In this document: positions 9,274 through 17,330 of the stretch, piece by piece
Layout of the letters: every line of letters begins with the position of its first letter
Numbering within the stretch: the first letter of the stretch is position 1
Source: Paracoccaceae bacterium
GTDB lineage: Bacteria > Pseudomonadota > Alphaproteobacteria > Rhodobacterales > Rhodobacteraceae
Reading direction: 5' to 3'
DNA: 34,335 bases
Assembly: GCA_029246285.1 (NCBI GenBank)
Contig: JAQWNW010000048.1
Coordinates: 1-34,335, forward strand
The notes under the pieces: generated by a model
Seen by the model: only the letters and a program-made list of their open reading frames with translations
Databases searched by the model: none
Told to the model about the DNA's origin: nothing
Program-made: the position numbers and the translations under genes

Positions 9274-10212
9274 TTAAATATCAGAGACTTTATTTATGGT
9301 CTTAAATCCAGGGAAAGGCTTTTCCCCAACAATAACTACTTGTTCATTTGAAAAACTTTTAGAGAACCAGTTTGCTAATTCAATAGCATTGGTATTCATA
9401 GGTTTTTGAACAGCATCTAAAACTATTTTAGAAGGCGCCCAAATTGACAATTGTTTATTTTTTATTGCCCATTCTATTTCTGTTCGGCTATTAACGACGA
9501 CACATCTTTCATCTTTGCCCGCCAAAACCCAAGCATTTTGTTCTATTGCTAAAAGCTCAATACGCCTTTGAGTTAGTTTGTTATCTGATAACTTTTTATA
9601 ATCCTTTACGGTATCAACACAGATGACAGCTGGTCGAGGATGCTTCTCTAATCTGTCGAGCCAGTCAGACAACATATTGCCGCTCAATATTTCATTTGTG
9701 ATAAAAACAAAAAGTGGTTTATCTGATATAGTTGAACTCACAGCAAGTTGACCATCATTGCCCTTTCTAATAGAGTTTTGTGCCGAACGAACAATTTCTA
9801 CACCTAATGCTCCGGGAATTCGATCTAACTTTTCAACCCTTACAAAAGCCCTTTTCACTCTAAAATCACTTAAAACATCAGTGGCAACTTGATCCGCAAA
9901 TGTTTCAAGAAGATTTATTCTCTCTATTGAAAGTTGCTTATTAATAGCGTCAATAATTGTATCGTAAGAGATTATATTATCTACATCATCATGCTTGTTA
10001 GATTTAACTAAATCAACTTCCAATACAACACTTACTCGCAAGCTCTGCTTTTTACCACGTTCTGACTGAAAAGCACCTATTTCAGCTTTAATCAAATAAT
10101 CACGAACTGCAATTCGATCGAGTGATTCATTTTTCTCATTTGCCACCGATCGATCATACAAATCACCAAAGGCTATAACGTCACTATTTTTCATAAAACT
10201 TCTCAACCTCAT
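9274..10212 (-). CDS. folB: Dihydroneopterin aldolase fused to kinase-like domain
   Basis: Residues about 32-145 form a FolB domain, which cleaves dihydroneopterin in folate synthesis. They show IGAFQSERGKKQSLRV, ISYDTI, LLETFADQVA and the lysine-containing VRVEKLDRIPGALGVEI (candidate catalytic Lys128). FolB alone is about 120 residues, while this protein has 312. The extra 155 or so residues hold a first strand LFVFIT, SDWLDRLEKHPRPAVICVD, RRIELLAIEQNAWVLAG, a WAPSKIVL segment and NTNAIELANWFSKSF. That order resembles amino-acid-kinase-fold proteins, but the glycine-rich nucleotide loop is not recognisable, so it may be catalytically dead. The comparison is from memory. The second ATG (10194) has a better upstream GAGAAG and may be the true start. 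First gene of the folB-folP-glmM unit. Confidence 0.88.
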   Translation of the reverse strand: MRLRSFMKNSDVIAFGDLYDRSVANEKNESLDRIAVRDYLIKAEIGAFQSERGKKQSLRVSVVLEVDLVKSNKHDDVDNIISYDTIIDAINKQLSIERINLLETFADQVATDVLSDFRVKRAFVRVEKLDRIPGALGVEIVRSAQNSIRKGNDGQLAVSSTISDKPLFVFITNEILSGNMLSDWLDRLEKHPRPAVICVDTVKDYKKLSDNKLTQRRIELLAIEQNAWVLAGKDERCVVVNSRTEIEWAIKNKQLSIWAPSKIVLDAVQKPMNTNAIELANWFSKSFSNEQVVIVGEKPFPGFKTINKVSDI

Positions 10213-10271
10213 AAACTTTAAAAGACAATTACTATAAAAGTGCCTAAAATAATAGAATAGTTATAATAAAT

Positions 10272-10934
10272 TTAGTTATCGATGTAAAAATGATGTAACC
10301 CTATGGTCGCAGTTCTTTTTAAATTTCTTGACCATTTTGGACGTACGAATTTAGCATGATAGTACAAAGCACCGTACGTTATCGAGCGTGGTTCATTACC
10401 CATCATGATTTTAGCAACTTTTTTTGAGACACTGTAAGCAGCTTTATTTCGTATACGTTCAGTCAATCCATCGCAATTGTAAGAAAATTGACAGTTGTGT
10501 CTACGGCCTTTTTTTGTACCTTGCGCCACTACTTTGCAAATGGAATTAGGAAATCTCTTTGAGTCAACTCTATTTAAAATTACTTCAGCTACAGCAAATT
10601 GCCCTTTTACGCTCTCCCCTCTAGCTTCAAAATAAATTGCTTCACTAAAGCATTGCCATTCTTTACCACCAGAGGGTTCTGGCATTTTTGCAATACGTTC
10701 ATCTGTGTATTTGAATATGTTGCTTGAGCCTTGCCAAAAAAGTGAGTTATTCACAGCAGAAGATTTTCCAATCTGCCTTAATCTCGAAAACGGAACGTTG
10801 TTAAGGAAAGATTTTTCTAGCTTTAGAAGTTTGGTCACCTCGGAGTTTTTTGTGCTAAGAGTGGAACCCTCAACCAAAAGTCCACTCATCATCAAGACAA
10901 AAACAATGATACTAAAATAAACCTGCTTTAACAT
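10272..10934 (-). CDS. Secreted SleB-type cell wall hydrolase
   Basis: A 220-residue exported protein. A hydrophobic N-terminal segment (about residues 5-22, FSIIVFVLMMSGLL) looks like a signal peptide or anchor. The C-terminal part (about 90-218) matches the SleB/CwlJ hydrolase family (Hydrolase_2): CFSEAIYFEARGES with the likely catalytic Glu103, AVAEVILNRVDSKRFPN, CQFSYNCDG and a final GLHHFYI. Spore-formers use these enzymes to open the cortex; in alphaproteobacteria they are taken to be peptidoglycan lytic enzymes of unclear role. The middle (about 25-85) is low in recognisable motifs. It follows the PPDK-like gene on the same strand with a 127-base gap that contains a candidate promoter of its own. 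Confidence 0.9.
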   Translation of the reverse strand: MLKQVYFSIIVFVLMMSGLLVEGSTLSTKNSEVTKLLKLEKSFLNNVPFSRLRQIGKSSAVNNSLFWQGSSNIFKYTDERIAKMPEPSGGKEWQCFSEAIYFEARGESVKGQFAVAEVILNRVDSKRFPNSICKVVAQGTKKGRRHNCQFSYNCDGLTERIRNKAAYSVSKKVAKIMMGNEPRSITYGALYYHAKFVRPKWSRNLKRTATIGLHHFYIDN

Positions 10935-10991
10935 TGAAGATCGACCTATCCATCGTTAGTGCTTACTAGAATTTAAACTTAAACCACTGAA

Positions 10992-11020
10992 TAGTTACTG
11001 AGATTAGTAAAATCAATCAA
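10992..11020 (-). promoter_or_regulatory. Candidate promoter for the cell wall hydrolase
   Basis: On the minus strand TTGATT (11015-11020) and TAACTA (10992-10997) are 17 bases apart, giving a start near 10985 and a leader of about 50 bases. The match is moderate and untested. Confidence 0.35.
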
Positions 11021-11061
11021 ATTTGTCTTGTATATCGATTTGAAAGTTCAAAAATCATACT

Positions 11062-13596
11062 TTACTTTCCTAGTTCATAATGCGCTGCAGCTAAAATCGC
11101 TATTGGAACCCTATATGGTGAACAGGAAACATAATTGAAACCTGCTTCACAGCAAAACTTAATTGAAGTGGGGTCACCTCCGTGCTCACCACAAACAGAC
11201 AAACTCAGAATTGGATTTTGCCCTCGACCTCTATCTCGGGCAAGTAACAACAACTCACCGACTCCATCTTTATCTAAAGTACGAAAAGGATCCTCATTAA
11301 AAACCTCTTTCGCTACATAATCTCTCATAAAACGACCAGCATCATCTCTACTAAGTCCATATGTCATTTGGGTAAGATCATTTGTACCAAAACTCAAAAA
11401 TGAAACAGATTTGGCTATATCCCCTGCCCTTAAAGATGCTCGAGGGGTTTCAACCATCACTCCATACTTATATTTAAAATCTGTTCCAGTTTCAGATTTA
11501 ACCGCATTCGCGGTAGACTCTATACTTACCTTTACGAGCTCAACTTCTTTTTGAGTCGAAACCAAAGGAATCATTATTTCAGGAACGATTAGCATACCTG
11601 ATTTTTGAGCTAAAACTGTAGCCTCAAAAATTGCCCTGACCTGCATCTCATAAATTTCGGGTAACGTGATCCCTAACCTTACGCCACGCATACCTAACAT
11701 AGGATTGAACTCAGAAAGTTCTTTTGTTCTTTCAATGATATTACTTACAGATAAATCTAGAGCCTCTGCCAATTCAAGCATTTCTTGACGCTCTCTGGGT
11801 AAGAATTCATGTAAAGGTGGGTCAAAAAGCCTTATGCAAACTGGAAACCCATCCATGATTTTAAAAATTTTCATAAAATCAGCTCTTTGCATAGGCAATA
11901 ATTGCTCCAAAGCGACTTTTCGCTCCTTATTACTGTCAGCAAAAATCATTTCACGCATGACAATTAAGCGATCATCTTCAAAAAACATTTGCTCAGTACG
12001 ACATAAACCAATACCTTTTGCTCCAAAATTCCTCGCTACAGTTACATCAGCGGGGGTGTCTGCATTAGCCCTAATAGTAAGGTTCGCAATTTGCTCTGCC
12101 CACCTAAGGAAAGTTTTTAAACCATCATTAAAGGCTGGCTCTACTAAATCTGTTTTACCAGAAATCACCTTGCCAGAAGTCCCATCAATAGTAATAAAAT
12201 CATATTCATTAAAAGTTTGACCAGTCTTTGTAATTATACGCTTTTCTTTTAAATCAATCTTTAGTGCATTTGCCCCAACTATACAGGGGAGACCTAGCCC
12301 TCTTGCAGTCACCGCAGCATGACTTGTCATACCTCCCCGTTCAGTTAAAACCCCCTTGGTAAAATGCATTCCTCTAATATCTTCTGGTCCAGTTTCCAAC
12401 TTGACCAAAATTGATGGTTTTTCTTTTAAAGCCAATATTTGGGCCATCTTTGAACTAAACACTATTTGACCTGTTGCAGCGCCAGGGCTAGCAGCGACTC
12501 CTCGGCAAATCACTTCAGATTTTGCCAACGGAGATAGTTGAGGATGTAGTAATTCTGTAATAACTCTCGGCTCAACCCTTTTTACTGCCGTATTCTTATC
12601 AATAATCTCATCTTGAACCAGATCTACCAAGACTTTTATTGCAGCTCTTGCAGACCTTCTTGCGGGAGCTGCATCAAGAAGCCATAATTTCTTACCATCA
12701 ATTGTAAAATCCAATTCCAACTCATCTTTGGTGATAAACCGCGCATCATTTCCAAATTTGCAGAGTTGCTCAAACACCTCTGGCATATGCTCCTCTAAAG
12801 ATCTTCCTCTGGCATCTTTAGTTAAAAATAGTGAGCTTTTGCCTTCTAAGGCATCTCTACCTTGAGACTGACTCAAATACCTCCCAGTAACTTGTTTTGA
12901 ACCATCTAATGGATTTATAAATTGGACAATACCTGAGCCACTTTCTCTTTTACCAAGACCCATTACCATACACTGAATTACAAACCCCACACCCGCATTT
13001 TCCGGAGCATTATGAGCTTTTCGTAAAATTCGTGCCGTTGTACTACTCCAAGCTCCAATCATTGAATTTAAGACTTGCTCTAGCTGATCATGAGGGCTCT
13101 GAGGAAATGGTGACAACATTTCATCTTCATATAATTTTAATGCAAGAGCCACTGAAGAATCTGTTGGCTCTTCACTCAAAACATCTTCGAAAAGGTGCTC
13201 GTCCATTCTCATAATATCGATAGAAAAGGATAATATAAACCGAAGATATAGTTTAACGGCCGCAGTCTCCCCCAGTGTCATTTTTAGAGTAGAGAATTTA
13301 ACATCGTTTAAGCCAACATTTAAAATGGTTTGTGGACCGCCCCAATCCCAATGCTCTGGACTTGCCCTAATAGAAAACATTTCTTGTTCGTTAAAAACTG
13401 CTAAAATCCCCTTAGTATCTATCTTTTTACCACTCTGAATCTTTCTTACGGCGTCTATAGATAATAAAACCGCACGAGGAACTGGCATACTCATAGACTT
13501 TAGCAAAAAAAGACGTCTAGCACGGGCACCAAACTTAGTTCGTTTTACTTCAGATTGAGAAGTTAAATGTATGTAATCATTAACCACTTTTTTCAT
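11062..13596 (-). CDS. Pyruvate phosphate dikinase-like PEP-utilising protein
   Basis: An 844-residue protein with the domain order of pyruvate phosphate dikinase: ATP-grasp-like N-terminus (about 1-320), phosphohistidine domain (about 360-480) and PEP/pyruvate TIM barrel (about 500-840). The last two look intact: GGMTSHAAVTARGLGLPCIVG with His426, GIGLCRTEQMFF, IRLFDPPLHEFLP, SFGTNDLTQMTYGLSRDD and VCGEHGGDP with Cys802. The N-terminal part is unusual. The lysine-bearing GGK loop is replaced by FGARARR, SGA..SMPGMMDT by ASPEHWDWGGPQT after Arg77, and the QTRNGKRT ending by LDAAPARRSARAA. ATP-dependent phosphorylation may therefore be altered or lost. The start has a good AGGA site. It follows glyS, an order I recall in alphaproteobacteria. 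I leave the symbol empty because activity is doubtful. Confidence 0.88.
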   Translation of the reverse strand: MKKVVNDYIHLTSQSEVKRTKFGARARRLFLLKSMSMPVPRAVLLSIDAVRKIQSGKKIDTKGILAVFNEQEMFSIRASPEHWDWGGPQTILNVGLNDVKFSTLKMTLGETAAVKLYLRFILSFSIDIMRMDEHLFEDVLSEEPTDSSVALALKLYEDEMLSPFPQSPHDQLEQVLNSMIGAWSSTTARILRKAHNAPENAGVGFVIQCMVMGLGKRESGSGIVQFINPLDGSKQVTGRYLSQSQGRDALEGKSSLFLTKDARGRSLEEHMPEVFEQLCKFGNDARFITKDELELDFTIDGKKLWLLDAAPARRSARAAIKVLVDLVQDEIIDKNTAVKRVEPRVITELLHPQLSPLAKSEVICRGVAASPGAATGQIVFSSKMAQILALKEKPSILVKLETGPEDIRGMHFTKGVLTERGGMTSHAAVTARGLGLPCIVGANALKIDLKEKRIITKTGQTFNEYDFITIDGTSGKVISGKTDLVEPAFNDGLKTFLRWAEQIANLTIRANADTPADVTVARNFGAKGIGLCRTEQMFFEDDRLIVMREMIFADSNKERKVALEQLLPMQRADFMKIFKIMDGFPVCIRLFDPPLHEFLPRERQEMLELAEALDLSVSNIIERTKELSEFNPMLGMRGVRLGITLPEIYEMQVRAIFEATVLAQKSGMLIVPEIMIPLVSTQKEVELVKVSIESTANAVKSETGTDFKYKYGVMVETPRASLRAGDIAKSVSFLSFGTNDLTQMTYGLSRDDAGRFMRDYVAKEVFNEDPFRTLDKDGVGELLLLARDRGRGQNPILSLSVCGEHGGDPTSIKFCCEAGFNYVSCSPYRVPIAILAAAHYELGK

Positions 13597-13620
13597 GATT
13601 GATCCTAATTACAAACAATT

Positions 13621-15705
13621 TCAATTGTCAATTTGGCTAGTAATATCTTGAATTAAAGTCAAATCACAAAAGGTACTACAAATATTTTTTACACTATTAA
13701 GCAAGCATAAACGGTTTCTTCTTGTTATCTGACTTTCGTCATTCACTTTAACTTCTATAAAAAAATCGTCTATTGGCCCTAAAAGTTTCGTTGTTTTTAA
13801 CAACACGGCTTCGAAGTTTTTCTTTTTTAATTCTTTTTTAATTTCTGGTTGAATCTTATTTATAGCTTTAAAAAGATTTTTCTCATAAGAGTTTTTCATG
13901 TATTTCAACTCTGGATCCAACTCGTAAATAACCCCGTCTTTTTTTTCTTCAGCTACTAGAATATTGTTAGCTCTTTTGAAACCTTTGAGTAATTTTATTC
14001 CATTATCAGTTGATAAAAAAGAACCCAAAGCGTTAATTTTTTCTTCTAAAAGAACAAGATCATTAGACTCTGACGCATTTAAACAAGCTTCAATTACGTC
14101 ATATCGATCACCTCGATCTCTAAAAAGAACCTTTAATCTTTCATGTAAAAAGTGAATTATTTCATCTTTTGGCACATCAAAATTAACAACCTTATCACTT
14201 AAAATCTCCTGCAAATTTATATTTACACCACTATTCAAAATTAATCTAATAACACCAATTGCCGCTCGTCTTAAAGCATAAGGATCTTTTGACCCAGTTG
14301 GCTTCTCATCAATTGACCAAAAACAAGAAAGCAAATCTATTTTATCCGCCAATGCCAAAATAACTGACAAAGGTTGTGAAGGAAGTTTATCACTAGGACC
14401 TTGTGGTTGATAATGTTCTAGAATAGCCAAAGCTATCTCATTATCATAACCAGCCGCCTCAGCGTAATATTTCCCCATCACTCCTTGCAGTTCAGGAAAT
14501 TCGTAAACCATTTGGGAACAAAGGTCAGTTTTTGAAAAATTAACCGCTTTACAAATTTTTTCATTTTCTATTTCAAAATACGGTGCTAACTTTAGCGCTA
14601 ATCTATTTATACGGACAACGCGATCCGATAACGATCCCAACTTTCCATGGAAAACAACATCATTTAAATTTGCCATCCAAGATGACCCACCCTCTTTGGC
14701 TATCTTTAAGTCATTTTCAAAAAAGAATTTACCGTCTGCCAATCGTGCATCTAAAACTTTTTGATTACCTTTTATTATTGTTTGACCGTTATCATCACAA
14801 ATCACGTTAGCAACGGTTATAAATTTTTCAATTTTTTTATTTTTATCATTTACTAACGAGAAAAACTTCTGGTGAACTTTCATAGAAGTTTGCAACAGTT
14901 CTGAGGGCAGATCCAAATATTTATTAGAAATCTCGCCCATAAGTACCGATGGCCACTCAACTAAAGCTGAAACCTCATTCAAAAGATTATCATCCTTGAT
15001 AACCCTCAATCCATGAGAAAAAGCAAGATTACTGGCATCAGTCCAGATAATTTCAGCTCTTTCAATCGGATCTAAAATTACATAACTTTTACGTAATTTA
15101 TCTTGGTAGCATTCAAAAGAATCAACAGTGAATTTGTCGGGGCACATAAATCTATGCCCACAAGTTTCATTGCTAGCTTTAATGTCACCAATATTCATAG
15201 ATACAATCTCTGAACGATCTTCGAAAGTCATAACACATAATATTGATCTTAAAGGACGCACCCATTTAATCTGCGAATTACCCCACCTCATAGATTTTCG
15301 CCAACCCAAATTTAATATAGCATCTTTAACAATCTTAGATGCTAAATCCTCAACTCGTGACACTGGCTGATGCAATTCTGCAAAATAATATTTCCCTTTT
15401 TCTTCTTCCTTTATTTTCAAATCACCAATTTTCAAATTTACGCTCGAAGCAAAACCTTCAACCGCTCTTCTTGGTGCGTCCACCTTAGGACCCCTTTTGG
15501 ATTCAACTTTTTTTTCTGAAATAGCTGCTAAACCTTCAATAACAACGCAAAGTCTTTGGGGAGTTGAAAAACTCGCCGCATTTGCGTAACTAACGGATTC
15601 GTTAATAAAGCCGTCAGTAATGTATTTCTTTAGATTATCTGAAGCTGGCACTTGCGCATCAGCAGGCATTTCTTCCGAAAACAATTCAAGTAAAAGATCA
15701 GGCAT
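13621..15705 (-). CDS. glyS: Glycyl-tRNA synthetase beta subunit
   Basis: The 694-residue beta chain of the two-subunit bacterial glycyl-tRNA synthetase, which contributes tRNA recognition while the alpha chain holds the amino-acid activation site. Recognisable segments are the N-terminal DLLLELFSEEMPADAQVPA, KRGPKVDAP, RWGNSQIKWVRPLRSIL, GHRFMCPDKF, LVEWPSVLMGE, DGKFFFENDLK, FPELQGVMGKYYAEAAGYDNE (split here in two parts: FPELQGVMGKYY and AEAAGYDNE), LADKIDLLSCFWSI and KDPYALRRAAIGVIRLI. Length is normal. It starts eight bases after the stop of the DUF6446-like gene and is followed within 24 bases by the PPDK-like gene, so the four genes from glyQ are probably one operon. Confidence 0.98.
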   Translation of the reverse strand: MPDLLLELFSEEMPADAQVPASDNLKKYITDGFINESVSYANAASFSTPQRLCVVIEGLAAISEKKVESKRGPKVDAPRRAVEGFASSVNLKIGDLKIKEEEKGKYYFAELHQPVSRVEDLASKIVKDAILNLGWRKSMRWGNSQIKWVRPLRSILCVMTFEDRSEIVSMNIGDIKASNETCGHRFMCPDKFTVDSFECYQDKLRKSYVILDPIERAEIIWTDASNLAFSHGLRVIKDDNLLNEVSALVEWPSVLMGEISNKYLDLPSELLQTSMKVHQKFFSLVNDKNKKIEKFITVANVICDDNGQTIIKGNQKVLDARLADGKFFFENDLKIAKEGGSSWMANLNDVVFHGKLGSLSDRVVRINRLALKLAPYFEIENEKICKAVNFSKTDLCSQMVYEFPELQGVMGKYYAEAAGYDNEIALAILEHYQPQGPSDKLPSQPLSVILALADKIDLLSCFWSIDEKPTGSKDPYALRRAAIGVIRLILNSGVNINLQEILSDKVVNFDVPKDEIIHFLHERLKVLFRDRGDRYDVIEACLNASESNDLVLLEEKINALGSFLSTDNGIKLLKGFKRANNILVAEEKKDGVIYELDPELKYMKNSYEKNLFKAINKIQPEIKKELKKKNFEAVLLKTTKLLGPIDDFFIEVKVNDESQITRRNRLCLLNSVKNICSTFCDLTLIQDITSQIDN

Positions 15706-15713
15706 TATAAACT

Positions 15714-16229
15714 TTACTCACTTTTATTAGGCGGACAATTTTTTGGAAGTACTTCACCGGAAAATGCCGCTGATCCACAAATATTAATTTGATGCCAAGC
15801 ATAAGCTTCACCACTCGGATAAATAGCCAAAACTCTATCAATACCATACTCTATATTAGCCTCTGACAGGTAGGCCATTGCCTTACCAGATTGCAAATCA
15901 TTTGTAATATTTTTGACATTAAAACATTTAAACCAATTTGGCGCACGCAAAGGAATTCCCTCTGAATAAGGCAGATAATTCTCAATGGTTTCTAAGGCCT
16001 GACTATTAATTCTCAGACAACTCCTGAATTTTAGAGGTGATGTCGAGGAGTTTATGCTTTTTATTTCATCCAATTCAACGTTAATTTTTGATTCAGCTCC
16101 AATTACCGTAATAGTCATGTCATGAACGTCATTTCTTTCGTAATACGCATAATTTTGAAAATACCAAAGGGTAGCACCAAACAACAACGTAAAACTCAGT
16201 AACAAGATAACAAATATATTTCCTTTCAT
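15714..16229 (-). CDS. DUF6446-like membrane-anchored protein between glyQ and glyS
   Basis: A 171-residue protein of unknown function. Residues about 4-23 are a hydrophobic helix ([20 protein letters not shown]), so the rest is probably periplasmic. That part carries four cysteines (71, 102, 151, 165), which could form two disulfides, and motifs [38 protein letters not shown] and a final CPPN. I recall this pattern and position from the DUF6446 family of Rhodobacterales, where it also sits between glyQ and glyS. The start overlaps the glyQ stop by four bases (ATGA), so its production is coupled to GlyQ. Nothing in the sequence shows an enzymatic site. Confidence 0.82.
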   Translation of the reverse strand: MKGNIFVILLLSFTLLFGATLWYFQNYAYYERNDVHDMTITVIGAESKINVELDEIKSINSSTSPLKFRSCLRINSQALETIENYLPYSEGIPLRAPNWFKCFNVKNITNDLQSGKAMAYLSEANIEYGIDRVLAIYPSGEAYAWHQINICGSAAFSGEVLPKNCPPNKSE

Positions 16230-17158
16230 TCTGCCGCACCCCCCGCTTCAGTACTTAAGAATGAATCGGCGCATAATTTAGTCAACTTTCTTACTCTAGC
16301 TATATAAGCCTGCCTTTCGGTAACAGAGATAACGCCCCTTGCATCTAATAGATTGAAAAAATGAGAAGCTTTGATACATTGGTCATAAGCAGGATGTACC
16401 ATAATTATTTTTTTGCCTGTGGTTTTATCCAACTCTTCTTGATTCAGTATATTCACACATTGTTTTTCTGCATCTAGGAAATTTTTCAACAAGACTTCCG
16501 TATCCGCTATATCAAAATTCCAACGAGAATACTCTTGTTCTGTTTGAAAAAAAATATCTCGATATTTCAATTTTGTAGGAGAATCCGGATCATTAAAAGG
16601 CATATCCATAACATGGTCAGAACCAAGAACATACATCGCCAACCGTTCTAAACCATAAGTTAATTCACCCGAAACTGGATTACAGTCGTGACCTCCAATT
16701 TGTTGAAAATATGTAAATTGCGAGACTTCCATTCCATCGCACCAAACTTCCCAACCTAACCCCCAAGCACCCAGTGTCGGGCTTTCCCAATCATCTTCCA
16801 CAAACCTTATATCGTGGACGTTCATATTAATTCCAATTGCTTCTAAAGATCCTAAATAAAGCTCTTGCAATTGTTCAGGGCTAGGTTTTATCAAAACCTG
16901 ATATTGGTAATAGTGCTGCAATCTATTTGGGTTTTCTCCATACCTTCCATCAGTTGGCCGCCTACAGCTTTGCACGTATGCCACAGACCAAGGCTTTGGA
17001 CCTAATGCTCTTAGAGTAGTAGCTGGGTGAAACGTTCCAGCTCCTACTTCCATGTCATAAGGTTGCAAAATAGCACACCCATTTGAAGACCAATATTGGT
17101 TCAATCTCATAATTATATCTTGAAACGAGCGCGGCTTCTCGTTTTTATCAATCTTCAT
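16226..17158 (-). CDS. glyQ: Glycyl-tRNA synthetase alpha subunit
   Basis: The 310-residue alpha chain, a class II synthetase catalytic subunit that activates glycine and pairs with GlyS. It shows the family opening [75 protein letters not shown], the [21 protein letters not shown] segment (in two halves [13 protein letters not shown] and TYFQQIGG) and [16 protein letters not shown] with the motif 3 arginine. Length is typical. A ribosome-binding AGGATAGGT precedes the ATG. It is the first gene of the glyQ-DUF6446-glyS-PPDK unit. Confidence 0.98.
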   Translation of the reverse strand: MKIDKNEKPRSFQDIIMRLNQYWSSNGCAILQPYDMEVGAGTFHPATTLRALGPKPWSVAYVQSCRRPTDGRYGENPNRLQHYYQYQVLIKPSPEQLQELYLGSLEAIGINMNVHDIRFVEDDWESPTLGAWGLGWEVWCDGMEVSQFTYFQQIGGHDCNPVSGELTYGLERLAMYVLGSDHVMDMPFNDPDSPTKLKYRDIFFQTEQEYSRWNFDIADTEVLLKNFLDAEKQCVNILNQEELDKTTGKKIIMVHPAYDQCIKASHFFNLLDARGVISVTERQAYIARVRKLTKLCADSFLSTEAGGAAE

Positions 17159-17192
17159 AATACCTATCCTAAATAATAGCTAATTATAATGA

Positions 17193-17221
17193 CCAATAGT
17201 CAACAGATGGACGTGGGTCAA
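17193..17221 (-). promoter_or_regulatory. Candidate promoter for the glyQ operon
   Basis: On the minus strand TTGACC (17216-17221) and TATTGG (17193-17198) are 17 bases apart, placing the start near 17186 with a leader of about 28 bases. A perfect TATAAT also occurs at 17183-17188 but lacks a matching -35, so the exact promoter is uncertain. Confidence 0.4.
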
Positions 17222-17272
17222 TTACTACTAAGTTTTAAAAATTATCAGTGAGCAAGAATACAACAAAATTAT

Positions 17273-17310
17273 AAAAAAATGACATAATACAACTTTAAAA
17301 TGTAGTCATT
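17273..17310 (-). terminator. Intrinsic terminator after the AruI-like gene
   Basis: Read on the minus strand, AATGAC plus TACA pairs with TGTA and GTCATT, with a four-base bulge and a nine-base loop, and runs directly into a tract of T residues (plus-strand A-run 17273-17279). It lies about 20 bases after the stop codon. The stem is weak but the layout fits a rho-independent terminator for the trkH/AruI-like unit. Confidence 0.6.
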
Positions 17311-17330
17311 AAATCACCAAAATATTGTGC

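Noticed and set aside
10213-10271. Possible regulatory RNA between folB and the hydrolase gene
   Set aside because: Only 59 bases of AT-rich sequence without a convincing stem or promoter pair.
11834-12220. A 128-codon open frame on the plus strand inside the PPDK-like gene
   Set aside because: It lies antisense within a well-supported coding sequence and has no recognisable motif; it is a shadow frame.
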